Part shown: positions 7,976 to 17,748 of the stretch, piece after piece
Position numbering within the stretch: the first letter of the stretch is position 1
Layout: each line of letters opens with the position of its first letter
Origin: Candidatus Hydrogenedentota bacterium
GTDB lineage: Bacteria > Hydrogenedentota > Hydrogenedentia > Hydrogenedentales > JAEUWI01
Direction of reading: 5' to 3'
Length of the DNA: 64,000 nt
Assembly (NCBI GenBank): GCA_016182605.1
Contig: JACPGE010000036.1
Coordinates: 62,001 to 126,000 of the forward strand
Made by a program: the position numbers and the translations under genes
Notes under the pieces: model-generated
What the model was told of the DNA's origin: nothing
The model's input: the letters and a program-made list of their open reading frames with translations, nothing else
Databases searched by the model: none

Positions 7976-9685
7976 TTACTGGGCGGCGCGCGCGCCGTAA
8001 ACGGTGGTGGCGATACGGTGTATCAGGGCGAGTTTGTCCTTCACCAGCCGTGCGCGCGACTCGCAGGCGCGGTAGATCTGGAGCGTGGCCCCGGCCAGCT
8101 TGACGGGATCCGTGCCTTCCAGGTTGTCGCGTTCGAAGCGGGCGATCAGCATGAGTGGACGCCCGGGCGGGTTGATCTCGCTGTAGATGCGGCCTTCTTC
8201 GTCGAGCAGCATCAATTGATGCACGTGATCCTTGGCTTCCGCGATGCGGCCGCGCTTAAGGAGGTCTAGCAGGCGGCTCGTGGCGGCAACGCCGCGTTGG
8301 GCGATGGAGACCAGTTCTCCGAAGATCCGATCGTGATCCTGGAACCACGCCGCGCGCACGTCCGCGCCGGGGTCGCCGTACTGTGCGAGCATGAGGCGCA
8401 CGGCCTCGTGTTCCGTGGCGGCATCGTGCCGGCCTTCGAGGTGTTCGAGCCACATGGCGCGGTAGCCCATGCGCAGGAGATCCCGCTCGGCGATGGGGCG
8501 CTGCAGGATGGGGTAGAACTGCAAGAATCCATCCGGCGCGAAGCGGCTGATGTAGATATCCACGTTGGCCAGTTCCGCGCCCGCTTCCCACTGTTCCAGG
8601 CGGCGGTTCTTCCGGTAGGCCAGGGTGTATTCCACGGCGCGGAGGACCTGTTGCGGCGCAATCTGATCGCGTTCTTCGAGGCCGCCGGGCACGAAATCGC
8701 TGCGCCCAAGGGTGCGGCGGCGCATCTCGATGGCGCAGTGCCCCTCGCCGTAGGGTCCGGTTTCCCGGTAGTGCACATGCCCGACGGAGACCAGGGTGAT
8801 GGGGCAGTTCACACTCGCGGCGACGTGCATGGTGCCGGTGTCGTTTGTCACCAGCAGGTTTGAGCGGCGGAGCAGCGCGGCGATCTGGGGCAGCGAGGTT
8901 TTTCCGTAGAGGTGCGTGGCGAGTCCGGGGGCGTATTGTTCGAAGACCTCGCCGAGCGGCGCTTCTTCGGTGATGCCGATCAAGAAGATGCGCGCGTTGA
9001 ACTGCTGGCGCATCGCAGTGGCCAGTCCGGCGAACTGCTGTGGCGACCAGCGCTTGTTCTCTTCGCTGGCGCCCAGTTGCATGCATACCACGAAGTCACC
9101 GGGATTCACCTGGTGTTCGTGGAAGAGTTCATCCACGTAGACGTCGTCTTCCGGATTCACCTTGAAGAACAGTTCGCGGCATTCGGGGGGGCCGCTGATG
9201 AAATTGCGTGTGATGTCGCAGAGATTGAGATCGTTGTAGTCGCGGCTGAAGACGCTCGTGAAGAAGTAGGTGGTCCAGACGCCGCGCAGCACGAAATGCC
9301 AGTCGCTACTGAGATGGGCCCCCGCGAGTTCAGGCGGGTTCACAATACGCAGCATCATGGCCGAGGCGACGCTGTGGGTCACGTTGACGATGAGATCGTA
9401 GCGCCCGGACTTGAGCTTCTCGATGCGCGCGAGGGCGAATTCATAGGCTGTGAGGAGGCGTTCGGAATCATCGGCACGGAGATGCAGGAACATCTCGTCT
9501 TCATCGTAGACCAGGACTTCGTCCACGTCGGGGTGCCGTTCGGCCACGAGCTTGCCCATGCGCCGCACCATGTAGGCGATATGGGCGTGGGGATATTTCA
9601 GGCGGACGCGGTGGACGAGCGGCGAGGTCTGGATGACATCGCCCATGCGGGTGGTCTGCACCACGAGTATGCGTTCTACGCTCAC
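7976..9685 (-). CDS. Glycosyltransferase family 9 (heptosyltransferase-like)
   Basis: The 569-residue protein opens with RILVVQTTRMGDVIQTSPLV, the nucleotide-sugar-side start of GT9 enzymes such as WaaF. A QLGASEENKRWS loop follows at about residue 205 and TNDTGTMHVAAS at about 290, the donor-binding motif of heptosyltransferases. The last 200 residues are an extra helical extension not found in WaaF. It is the last gene of the fliW-csrA-glycosyltransferase operon and overlaps the previous gene by 4 bases (ATGA). It probably adds sugars to flagellin or another surface structure. LPS core synthesis is the alternative. Confidence 0.82.
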   Translation of the reverse strand: MSVERILVVQTTRMGDVIQTSPLVHRVRLKYPHAHIAYMVRRMGKLVAERHPDVDEVLVYDEDEMFLHLRADDSERLLTAYEFALARIEKLKSGRYDLIVNVTHSVASAMMLRIVNPPELAGAHLSSDWHFVLRGVWTTYFFTSVFSRDYNDLNLCDITRNFISGPPECRELFFKVNPEDDVYVDELFHEHQVNPGDFVVCMQLGASEENKRWSPQQFAGLATAMRQQFNARIFLIGITEEAPLGEVFEQYAPGLATHLYGKTSLPQIAALLRRSNLLVTNDTGTMHVAASVNCPITLVSVGHVHYRETGPYGEGHCAIEMRRRTLGRSDFVPGGLEERDQIAPQQVLRAVEYTLAYRKNRRLEQWEAGAELANVDIYISRFAPDGFLQFYPILQRPIAERDLLRMGYRAMWLEHLEGRHDAATEHEAVRLMLAQYGDPGADVRAAWFQDHDRIFGELVSIAQRGVAATSRLLDLLKRGRIAEAKDHVHQLMLLDEEGRIYSEINPPGRPLMLIARFERDNLEGTDPVKLAGATLQIYRACESRARLVKDKLALIHRIATTVYGARAAQ

Positions 9686-11460
9686 GTTTCCCGATTCGCC
9701 AACAGGGTTTCCGCAAAACTGCGCACTTCGGTCATGTACTTGAAGATCTGCTCCGCCGGATAGAGGTCTTCACCGGCGGAACGCAGGAAGGCCCGCATGG
9801 TGTCGTGGGTGAACAAGAGTTCACCGGGCAACGTGGAGAGCCACTTGCCGAGATCGGAGTCCGCGCCCACGCGTTCGATCGTTTCCGCGAGCGTGTACTG
9901 CGCGCGAATGCCGCGCTTCAGCAGGGCGGCTCCATAGTGCTCCAGAATGTGATCGAGCATTTCCGCGGCGCGGCATTCATAGGTGTGTTCGCGCAGGGCA
10001 CGCTGCTGCGCGGCCGCCGCGATCCGTTTGCGCTCTTCGGGGTGGGCGAGATAGTGGTCGATTTGGGCGCGTAGCGACTTGAGATCATGGTAGACCGGCA
10101 GTTCGGTGTCGAAATCGAAGAGTTTTTCCAGGCCGATGCAGGGGTCACACAGTTGAAAACCGCCCGCGGCCGCTATTTCGAAGACGCGCGGATTGACCGC
10201 GTCACAGCCCGAATCCACGCCGTCGTGGCTCGTGCTGGAATGCAGGTTCAGGTTGATCTTCGAGCCGGCGACGATCTTCATGAAGACCTCGGAATCGAAG
10301 CGCTTCTCCCCCTCCATCCAGTGCTTGTCCAGAAGCCGATCGTTCCAGCCCACGCCCCATATCTTGAACTTGTAATCGCCCAGCCCCTTGAAGAGATTGA
10401 CCCGGTTGTAATAGCCCGCGCCGGCAAAGGAGAGGTCGCAGGCATAGTCCGGCGCCTCTTTGCTGCTCAGTTCCACCGGGCGGTGCCGTGCGGGATCGCA
10501 AGCGGTCTGCACGAAGGCATGATGCCGGCAGCCTGCGGCGCTGAGCTGCGCTTCGAACTCGCCGGGCTGGATGTGGAAGAAGAAATCGTAGAGCGGCGCA
10601 ATCTCTTTCCAGTAGGGAAGGTGCCGCCAGTTCTCCACGTACCAGAAGGCAGTGACGATGCCTTTTTTTCGCAGGCGCTCGGGGAAGCTGGCCGATACGG
10701 GGGCCTGCGCCATGACGATGCAAATCTCCGGATTGAACTCGGCCACGCGGGCATAGGTCCATTCCGAGAGCACGTTGCTTTGCAGATTGCCAAGCTGGTT
10801 CGAAGCGTGGCGGTTCACAACGGAGCGCATCATCGATTCGTAGAGTTCCCAGCCGGCGCTGTTGTCCACCAGGATGGTCCTGTGTCCGAGCCGGTTGAAG
10901 GCGTCGCACAGGTAGGCGGCGATCGGTAGTGAGCCGCCATACATCGGGCCGACGACCGCAATGCGCAGGTGCTTTCCGGAGAGCGCGGCCTTCCCCACGG
11001 CGCCCTGAGCGGCAGTGGCGAAGTCCGGGTCGACCCGGGCCGTGGGAGGATGGATCAGGATCTGCGGCTGTTTTTGGGCAAAGGCCTGGAAGTCTGGATC
11101 GGCGGCTATCTCGTCGATGGCGCCGAGGGCAATATCGACGTCCGAATCTTTCAGCGGACCGTCGAGCGCGAAACGGGCCACGGTCGTATTGGGTTCCAGT
11201 ACGGCCACATCGAAGCCCAGTTCGCGCAGCACGGCGACGTGGTACCCATAGCCCAGACCGACGACGAGGACGGGGCGATCCTTGTCCAATGCGGCATCCT
11301 GCACGAAACGCTCTGCCTCGCGCACCGGGTCGTACTTGCTGTGGAGGAGCACCTCGCCCGCCTGAAGCGTGATCTGTCCACCGCGGCCGGTGATGCGTTG
11401 CACCTGCGGATGGATTGGCGCGGCATCGAACAGGGCCTGGTACCCGCGCAGCGGCTTCAT
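9682..11460 (-). CDS. CgeB-family glycosyltransferase
   Basis: This 592-residue protein has two parts. Residues 1-165 contain a Rossmann-like segment (LVVGLGYGYHVAVLREL) preceded by LLHSKYDPVREAERFV, as in the N-terminal region of Maf-type flagellin glycosylation proteins. Residues about 175-500 form a GT-B fold of the CgeB family with GPMYGGSLPIAAYL, AFWYVENWRHLPYW and the donor-site motif NPRVFEIAAAGGFQL. The fold would transfer a sugar from an NDP-sugar in the cytoplasm. It sits between two other transferase genes, 3 bases after one and overlapping the next. Confidence 0.8.
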   Translation of the reverse strand: MKPLRGYQALFDAAPIHPQVQRITGRGGQITLQAGEVLLHSKYDPVREAERFVQDAALDKDRPVLVVGLGYGYHVAVLRELGFDVAVLEPNTTVARFALDGPLKDSDVDIALGAIDEIAADPDFQAFAQKQPQILIHPPTARVDPDFATAAQGAVGKAALSGKHLRIAVVGPMYGGSLPIAAYLCDAFNRLGHRTILVDNSAGWELYESMMRSVVNRHASNQLGNLQSNVLSEWTYARVAEFNPEICIVMAQAPVSASFPERLRKKGIVTAFWYVENWRHLPYWKEIAPLYDFFFHIQPGEFEAQLSAAGCRHHAFVQTACDPARHRPVELSSKEAPDYACDLSFAGAGYYNRVNLFKGLGDYKFKIWGVGWNDRLLDKHWMEGEKRFDSEVFMKIVAGSKINLNLHSSTSHDGVDSGCDAVNPRVFEIAAAGGFQLCDPCIGLEKLFDFDTELPVYHDLKSLRAQIDHYLAHPEERKRIAAAAQQRALREHTYECRAAEMLDHILEHYGAALLKRGIRAQYTLAETIERVGADSDLGKWLSTLPGELLFTHDTMRAFLRSAGEDLYPAEQIFKYMTEVRSFAETLLANRET

Positions 11461-11463
11461 GCG

Positions 11464-14400
11464 TCAGTGCCTCCGCATTTCGGCCAGGAGCGCGCGCGCT
11501 TCTTCCGCGTCCGGTAGCAGCAGCAAGAGGTTGTCGAGCACATCGCAGGCGTCTTCGACGCGGCCGATGGCGTGGAGCAGCCGTGCCAGGCTGCACGCGA
11601 GTTCGGGGTTGCTCTGGAAGAAGTCGCAGTAGCCCTGCACCACAGGGAGGGCCTCTTCCTCGCGGTGCAGGTTGAGGGCCATAGTGACGAAGTGCGGTAT
11701 CAATATTTTTTGGTCGTAGGAGTCGCTTAGCGCACGATAGAAATGATCGTAGGCCCCGTCTGGATCGTTTTCCGCCATGCAGAGGAGCCCCAGCGCGCCC
11801 TGGGCGCGTTCGAAATCGGGATGCGCCGCGACGGCGCGTTCGAGCCAGGGGCGCGCCAAGGCGCCGCGATTCATGCCGACCAGCAGAATGCCGTACTCGC
11901 CTCCGACGCGCGCATCGGCACGGATGGCCAGGGCTTTTTCGTAGTTCTCCGCGGCGGTATCGAGCTTGCCTTGCCGCGCCAGGCACGTGGCGACGAGCGC
12001 GTGCCGTTCGCATTCGTCCACCCCCACGGCATCGAGGGCGAGGGCAATCGCGACCTCGTTGTCCTTCATCTCCAGTGCTGCGCGCGCGTGCGCCAAGCGG
12101 TCGACGCCCGGCTTTACGATTTGGAGGGCGTACTGGTACACGAGAAAGTTTTCGTACTCTTCCGCCGTGGCATGTTCCAGGCGGATCTTTCCGAGCACCA
12201 CGGAGCCGTCTGGATTGGCCGGAAAGTGGCTTGCGGGCCGTGCGTTCAGCGGGCGTATCGTGGCCAGTTCCAGGCCGGCGGCTTCGACCATGGTGCGCAA
12301 GGCGCTTCGGGTGAAGAAGCGCAGGTGGGTGGCGTCGAGTATGCCGGCGTCCATGTAGTCCCACAGCCCTTCGGAGAGCAGGTGCAGGACATCGTGGAAC
12401 TGCACGTTGGGAATGCTCACGGCGATCACGCCATCGGGCGCGAGAAAGCGCGCGAGACGCCGCAGCGCGGCCTCGGGCTCCACGAGATGCTCCAGCACAT
12501 CGGCGCAAATGATGCAGTCGAAGTGGCCTTCTTCGAAGGGCGGGTCCCGATCCTCAATGCTGCCGAGCCATACCCGGTCCAGCACGCGCAGGGCCTTGTT
12601 ATAGGCTTCTTCGATGTACTCGATGCCGCTTGCCTCTTCCAGATTGCGCTGCTGCTTGATGGCCCGCGCCATCACGCCCGCGCCACAGCCCACATCGAGG
12701 AGCCGCCGCGTGCGCATGGGCACATAAGGAAAAATTTCCGGGCGCAGGTTCTGGTAGTAACTCTCCTCCTTCACCTCGTGATGCACCTGCGGCTTTTCGG
12801 CGCGCCGTTTTGGATTGCGCGCTTCGGCCGCTTTCACGGCGTCAAAAATCTGGCCCACACGCCGGGCATAGGTGTGCTTCTCCAGGACTTCGCGCTGGCC
12901 CGCCGCGGCAATGGCCAGACGCTCGTCTTCGTATTCGAGGTAGTGTGCGATCAGTCCGGGCACTTCCTCTGGATTGTCATACATGACGAGGTGCGTGCCG
13001 GGCTCAAAGAGATCGGTCAGGCCGGCCACGTTGTCGGTAATGAGCAAGGCTCCCGAGGCCATCGCCTCGAAGACGCGCATGTTCACGTCGTTCTTGTGGC
13101 TGGCATTGATGACGATTCTGGCCTGGGCGTACCACTCGGCCATTTCGCCCGGCCAGCACTGGCCCATTTTGTTGTTGGGGAATTGCGCCTTCACGCCGAG
13201 CAGCAACTCTTTGCGCCAGTCGCCATCGGCGCCGAGGGCGCTGCCCGCGAAGGCGACATCGTAGATGCGCTCACGCGCGCCCACGTTGTGGAGGGCGGGA
13301 GAACAGCCGAGCGGCACCCATTGCGCCTGCGGGATGCCCGCTTCGCGAAACAGATCCAACTGGGCCTTCTGTGCAATAAACACGTGATCGAAATGGCGGG
13401 CAATTTCGATGCGCAGCCCGGTGTTCACATGGGTGTCGATAATGTAGGCGGCCGTGGGAACGGGGACCCAGTCCAGATCGGGCTGCACGGCTTCGAGGCC
13501 GGAGTCGATCCAGAAGAGGTAATCGGGATTCCGGTCTTCCGGGAACTTGGCCCAGAGTTCCTTGTAGGAGCACTTCATGGAGACGTTGTAGTCGTGCGGC
13601 GGGTAGGGCGGGGGCGCCGAGACGAATCCCCACATATTCAGGACCCGCTCTGGAACGCGGAATCCTGCGGTGATCACGTCGAAATGTTCGCGCGCCGCCG
13701 CCTCCAGGTAGTTGCCGGTGGTCAAGGGGGATTTTACGTAGGTGACCACGGCACAGGGCCGGGCGGGTCCGGGCGCTTTACGATGCTTGCCGAGGCGCGT
13801 GCTTTGCGAGGCGGCCTCTTCAATGGCTTCGCACCATCCGGCGACGAAGCGATCCATGGGAAATTTCGCGGCCACGGTTTCTCTACCCTGCGCGCCGATG
13901 CGGCGGGCCAGATCGCGATCCTCGAGCAGCGCGCGGCAGTACCCGTTGAGTTCGGCGGCGTCGTAAGAGAGAAATCCATCGGCCCCGTGGGTCAGGGGCG
14001 AGGTGGGGTTGCTCAGGGAGACGACGGGCGTGCCCGTGGCGAGGGCTTCCAGCATGGCGAGGTTGTAGCCGTCTTCAAAGGCTTCGCGGGAGACGTGAAG
14101 ATAGCACCGGCTTGCGCGGTAGTCTTCCTGAAGCGCCTCGAAGGAGGGAGCGGCCTCCGAGCCGGGAATCTCCGGATTCACGCCCACGACCTTGCTGGCA
14201 AGTCCCTTTACGGCGGCCTCCTGGAGATCCACGTCGAACATGAGGTTGCGCTGCCGCATGGTATTGCCGACGCGAAGCACTTGCGCCACGTCACCGCGGT
14301 ATCCCCCCCATGCCTCGACATCGATGCCCGGAAGGATGACGCGTCCCGGCACTCCGTAGTCGTCCCGCTTGCTCTCCGAAATGAAGAGGAAGGTGAAATG

Positions 14401-14772
14401 TTCCTTTAGAAAGTCCAGCATGCGCTCGAACAATTCCGGGGCGTCCATCCCGTTTACGTTTGCGGTTGTGCTCAGGAAGGTGCGCCGGTTGTGGCAGAGG
14501 AGGAGTTTGGGCGAGCGTGACTTGTAGAGGTCGAGGGCGTTGTTTTCGTTTTGCGCGATGATGACATCGTAGTAGCCGCTGGCGACCCGGCTGCGCCACT
14601 CCGCTTCGCGAATTCCGGTGAGGCTCTCGGGGGCGGGACGGAAGAGGGTGTGCCATTGCCGTGCGAGCACCCCGTGCTCGTAGACGCCGACATCCATGGG
14701 CAGCCCCGCCGCCGCCATCATGCACAGGTAGGGTTCGTGAAAGTTGAAGGTCAGTATGCGCGGGGTGGCCAT
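11464..14772 (-). CDS. Giant fusion: two glycosyltransferases, SAM methyltransferase and TPR
   Basis: The 1102-residue protein joins four modules. Residues 1-330 are a GT4-type transferase with FEDGYNLAMLEALATGTPVV. Residues about 335-650 are a second, CgeB-like transferase containing MRVFEAMASGALLITDN. Residues about 675-870 are a class I SAM-dependent methyltransferase with motif I LLDVGCGAG near 690, then CADVLEHL. The last 200 residues are TPR repeats. The fusion suggests a processive machine that builds and methylates a surface glycan. It follows the 208-residue unknown gene by 3 bases within the fliW-csrA operon. Confidence 0.85.
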   Translation of the reverse strand: MATPRILTFNFHEPYLCMMAAAGLPMDVGVYEHGVLARQWHTLFRPAPESLTGIREAEWRSRVASGYYDVIIAQNENNALDLYKSRSPKLLLCHNRRTFLSTTANVNGMDAPELFERMLDFLKEHFTFLFISESKRDDYGVPGRVILPGIDVEAWGGYRGDVAQVLRVGNTMRQRNLMFDVDLQEAAVKGLASKVVGVNPEIPGSEAAPSFEALQEDYRASRCYLHVSREAFEDGYNLAMLEALATGTPVVSLSNPTSPLTHGADGFLSYDAAELNGYCRALLEDRDLARRIGAQGRETVAAKFPMDRFVAGWCEAIEEAASQSTRLGKHRKAPGPARPCAVVTYVKSPLTTGNYLEAAAREHFDVITAGFRVPERVLNMWGFVSAPPPYPPHDYNVSMKCSYKELWAKFPEDRNPDYLFWIDSGLEAVQPDLDWVPVPTAAYIIDTHVNTGLRIEIARHFDHVFIAQKAQLDLFREAGIPQAQWVPLGCSPALHNVGARERIYDVAFAGSALGADGDWRKELLLGVKAQFPNNKMGQCWPGEMAEWYAQARIVINASHKNDVNMRVFEAMASGALLITDNVAGLTDLFEPGTHLVMYDNPEEVPGLIAHYLEYEDERLAIAAAGQREVLEKHTYARRVGQIFDAVKAAEARNPKRRAEKPQVHHEVKEESYYQNLRPEIFPYVPMRTRRLLDVGCGAGVMARAIKQQRNLEEASGIEYIEEAYNKALRVLDRVWLGSIEDRDPPFEEGHFDCIICADVLEHLVEPEAALRRLARFLAPDGVIAVSIPNVQFHDVLHLLSEGLWDYMDAGILDATHLRFFTRSALRTMVEAAGLELATIRPLNARPASHFPANPDGSVVLGKIRLEHATAEEYENFLVYQYALQIVKPGVDRLAHARAALEMKDNEVAIALALDAVGVDECERHALVATCLARQGKLDTAAENYEKALAIRADARVGGEYGILLVGMNRGALARPWLERAVAAHPDFERAQGALGLLCMAENDPDGAYDHFYRALSDSYDQKILIPHFVTMALNLHREEEALPVVQGYCDFFQSNPELACSLARLLHAIGRVEDACDVLDNLLLLLPDAEEARALLAEMRRH

Positions 14773-14775
14773 GGC

Positions 14776-15402
14776 TTAGCCCTGCTGGGCCGATGCCTGT
14801 TCCTGAATCAAGTTCACGATCTTAATCTCCTGCTCCGCGCGGGGGGCCAGCTCGTACTCCAGCAGATCGCCCAGCAACACGCAGTCGTTCCGCTTGAGCG
14901 CATCAGCCGCTTCCTCCAATTGCACGTTCAGATCGTGGTGCATTTCCGCGATCATGGCGTCGCCAATCTTCAGGGCATCCAGCTTGAGTTCGAGGGCGGT
15001 GACGATCAGCATCTCACGGCGTTTGATCAGGCTCCAGATATTGGCCAGTTCGATGAAGGGATCGAAGCCGTCTTCGGGCCGATCGCCTTGAAAGACCCGG
15101 GCCAGACTGCGGCAGGCTTCCGGCAATTCGGGCAGCACCTCCTGGAGTTCCTTGAGGCAGGTCTCGATCATGGTTTCGAGGGCCTCGGAGCCCACTTCGA
15201 GGACGAGTGAATCCGACAGCGGCATGCCGGTCAAGCGCTTTGCCATGTTCTCGGGCGTAATGGTCTCGCCATTGAGCACGAGCGAGAGAATGGCGCGGCC
15301 GCCCCCGCGCAGGTACTCGTTCACCGCCCCCACCGCTGCGAGCACATCCTCGGCGTCGCCGAGTAACTCAAACTTCTGCTCCCCATCGATCCGAATCTGC
15401 AT
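14776..15402 (-). CDS. Conserved-looking hypothetical protein next to csrA
   Basis: I do not recognise this 208-residue protein. Residues 1-70 look like a small alpha/beta domain (MQIRIDGEQKFELL to VLNGETITPENMAKRL). The rest is helical and acidic with few aromatic residues. I chose ATG 15402, preceded by AGAGGGAA, over a longer frame whose Arg-rich leader would run back into csrA. It lies 19 bases after csrA and 3 bases before the large glycosyltransferase. The position suggests a helper of flagellin export, stability or glycosylation, but nothing in the sequence proves that. Confidence 0.7.
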   Translation of the reverse strand: MQIRIDGEQKFELLGDAEDVLAAVGAVNEYLRGGGRAILSLVLNGETITPENMAKRLTGMPLSDSLVLEVGSEALETMIETCLKELQEVLPELPEACRSLARVFQGDRPEDGFDPFIELANIWSLIKRREMLIVTALELKLDALKIGDAMIAEMHHDLNVQLEEAADALKRNDCVLLGDLLEYELAPRAEQEIKIVNLIQEQASAQQG

Positions 15403-15421
15403 GGCCGGCGCGTTCCCTCTG

Positions 15422-15643
15422 CTATCGTGGTATGAGTTTGGAGATGCCTTCCAACTGGACCGGCGACGCGGCCTGCGCATTCTCCGCCTGAATCGCCAGG
15501 TATACTTCCCGCCGGTGGACCGCAACGCTGCGGGGCGCGACGATGCCCAGCTTCACTTGATTGTCTTTCAAATCGAGCACCTTGACCTCAATCTCGTTGC
15601 CGATCATGATGCTTTCATTCTCTTTACGCGTGAGCACAAGCAT
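15422..15643 (-). CDS. csrA: Carbon storage regulator CsrA
   Basis: The 73-residue protein matches CsrA along its length: MLVLTRKENESIMIGNEIEV at the N-terminus, then VKLGIVAPRSVAVHRREVY. The RNA-binding residues Leu4, Arg6 and the arginine of VHRREVY are present. CsrA dimers bind GGA motifs in leaders such as that of flagellin mRNA. Its start codon overlaps the fliW stop by one base (TAATG), and its ribosome site GGAGG lies inside fliW, so the two are translationally coupled. This is the standard fliW-csrA pair of flagellated bacteria. Confidence 0.96.
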   Translation of the reverse strand: MLVLTRKENESIMIGNEIEVKVLDLKDNQVKLGIVAPRSVAVHRREVYLAIQAENAQAASPVQLEGISKLIPR

Positions 15644-16101
15644 TAGCGGACCTCCTCAGGCGCTGCTGAACCTTGTCTCGCCTGGGCAAGGAAAAATTGA
15701 ATGGGGTAGTCGCTCTTTTCAAGCACTGTTTGCTTCCCGAGGCGCTGCCTGGAATTGATGAGGATCGGCGCCTTCAGGTTGGTGCGTATTTTGGAGGGAT
15801 CCTGGGCCACCACGAGGATGGTGTAAACTTCCAGTTCCTCCACCCCGCTCACTGCGAGTTCCGCCAATTCATGGGATCCCAGCTTCACCTGATAGTCCGC
15901 GATCACATGGGTGGGATCCATCAGGAGGAAGGCCAAATCTTCGGATTCCGTCGACTGCAGCCAGGAGACCGCGCTATCGGCCGGTCCTGGAAGCACCAAG
16001 AACCGGCGAAATTCCTGAAATCCTATGATTGGCTGTGTGAAGGTGATGATATCGCCTGGATCCACCTCCAGCACCCCGAATCGGGACGTTTTGATCTCCA
16101 T
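15643..16101 (-). CDS. fliW: Flagellar assembly factor FliW
   Basis: The 152-residue protein has the FliW pattern: TSRFGVLEVDPGDIITF, PIIGFQEFRRFLVL, the ESEDLAFLLMDP segment and the late KAPILINSRQRLGKQ. FliW binds CsrA allosterically and releases it when flagellin is sequestered, coupling flagellin translation to filament growth. Start ATG 16101 is preceded by GGAGGC. A longer frame back to 16170 adds a leader unlike the family. No flagellin gene lies in the window. Confidence 0.95.
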   Translation of the reverse strand: MEIKTSRFGVLEVDPGDIITFTQPIIGFQEFRRFLVLPGPADSAVSWLQSTESEDLAFLLMDPTHVIADYQVKLGSHELAELAVSGVEELEVYTILVVAQDPSKIRTNLKAPILINSRQRLGKQTVLEKSDYPIQFFLAQARQGSAAPEEVR

Positions 16102-16206
16102 GCCTTGCCTCCGTGCACAAATCGGGCCGCGAACCGATACCAGTATGCACAAAGGGGGGTGCGGAAGCAAGCGAAATTAGTGAAAAACACAACTTCCGTC
16201 AATGGT

Positions 16207-17748
16207 TTAGGCGGGGCCTTGGCTGGGAGCGCCCAGGGTCCCCGCGACTTCGGCCCGGAGCGTCTCCAAGGCCGAATCAAAGCGCTGGATCAAGTCAGCC
16301 GCCTGCTCCAATCCAACGGAAACCCGGATGAGATAGCGGGATACTCCATGGGACTCGGCCCAATCGAGTTCTTTGTAGTGGGCGAGGAGGGTGTAGGGAC
16401 AGGCCAAGGAGAAGTTGTTGCCCAAGCTGGGCCCTTTGGAAATTCGAAGCGCATCATAGAAGACTTGGGCGGTTTCTTGGGGCCGGTGAAGCAAGATGGA
16501 GAACAATCCGCCATAGCCGCCGCCCTCTTTCAGGATCTGGCCGTAGGCGCCGCCCATTTCATACTTGGGGTAATAGGCATGTTTTACCGCCGGGTGCGCC
16601 CGGAGATGGTCCACCAATTCCAGGGTGGTGGCGTTGATCTGGCGGGTGCGCTCGACAAAATTTTTCGCGTTGCTTGCGAGCACCACGGCGTCCCCCGACC
16701 ACAGCAGGTCTTCATACTGCCTGTGCTGCGCCGCCATAAATGCCGCAAAAAACGGCGAGGCTGTATTCAGGATCATCGAGCCGGCCATGACGTCGCCAGA
16801 GCCGGAATAGGTCTTGGTGAGACTCGTCACCACCATGTCCGCATGGCGCAACGCATCGATATTGATGCATGTAGCCGGGGTGTCATCGACGATGAGCGGC
16901 ACTCCATGTGCCCGGAGGCTCTGCGAGAGCACGGCCAGATCCGGTCCTTGCAGGAGGGGATTGCCTGGGAACTCGCAGACCACCGCCGCAATGGGTTCGC
17001 GCTCCAGATGCCACTCCAGCGCTTCGATGGAATAGTCGGTGCTGTAGGGGAGAAAGTGCACGCCGGGCCCCCATACGGTCTGGCACTTGAGTACGTCCAC
17101 GTATGGGAAACCGAGCTGTATGCTGCGCGCATCCGGGCGGCAGGAATGGGCGAGATGAATCGCATGGGCCATGGCGGCCATGCCCGATGGGAACAGATAG
17201 ACCTGCTCCGGCACGGTACCGGCGAGTTCTGCAAGTTGGCAGCGAATGACGATCTTGGCCTCGATGCCTCCTTGCACCAAGCGCTGCTGGAGCGCCGCCT
17301 CCGCCAGCCGGGAACTCACGATTTGACCAAAATGCTGCCAGTATGCCTTTGCGAGATCGGCGGCGTGCTGGGGAAAGACGACGGCATGGATATTGCCGAA
17401 GCCGTAGGGGTGCAGAGTGACGCCATTGCAGCCCTTCTCCCGCATGAAGGCGGCGCAGCGCGTGGCCGATTGGCGCGAGGGAAAGGCGAAGGCGCCCTCG
17501 GAGCGGGAGGCGAATCGCCGTGCGCATTCGGCGAAGAGTTCCAGTACCAACGGATGGATCACGAAGCGGGGATAGCCGAGTTTCATGGCCTGAACGATCT
17601 CAGGCCGGCCCTCTTCGTAGCCCACCACATGATCCCAGAGGGGCAGGGCTACCGAGGCGGCGTGCGGGGAATCGGGCAGGGGGGCGCCCAGGTCGGAGGG
17701 GCGGTACCGGGGACTGCCGCAGAGGGGTGTCGTTTCGCGTGTTTGCAC
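16207..17748 (-). CDS. Cystathionine gamma-synthase-like PLP enzyme
   Basis: The 513-residue protein belongs to the Cys/Met-metabolism PLP-dependent enzymes (fold type I). It shows PSGMAAMAHAIHLAH, the aspartate of VDDTPATCIN and the cofactor lysine in VVTSLTKTYSGSGDVMAGS. The C-terminal half has SLGNNFSLACPYT and YLIRVSVGLEQAADLI, the usual substrate-end motif. An N-terminal extension of about 130 residues makes it longer than the 390-residue bacterial enzymes and resembles fungal-type cystathionine gamma-synthases. It probably makes cystathionine or a related thioether in methionine synthesis. It is 105 bases upstream of fliW, and an operon with it is uncertain. Confidence 0.82.
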   Translation of the reverse strand: MQTRETTPLCGSPRYRPSDLGAPLPDSPHAASVALPLWDHVVGYEEGRPEIVQAMKLGYPRFVIHPLVLELFAECARRFASRSEGAFAFPSRQSATRCAAFMREKGCNGVTLHPYGFGNIHAVVFPQHAADLAKAYWQHFGQIVSSRLAEAALQQRLVQGGIEAKIVIRCQLAELAGTVPEQVYLFPSGMAAMAHAIHLAHSCRPDARSIQLGFPYVDVLKCQTVWGPGVHFLPYSTDYSIEALEWHLEREPIAAVVCEFPGNPLLQGPDLAVLSQSLRAHGVPLIVDDTPATCINIDALRHADMVVTSLTKTYSGSGDVMAGSMILNTASPFFAAFMAAQHRQYEDLLWSGDAVVLASNAKNFVERTRQINATTLELVDHLRAHPAVKHAYYPKYEMGGAYGQILKEGGGYGGLFSILLHRPQETAQVFYDALRISKGPSLGNNFSLACPYTLLAHYKELDWAESHGVSRYLIRVSVGLEQAADLIQRFDSALETLRAEVAGTLGAPSQGPA

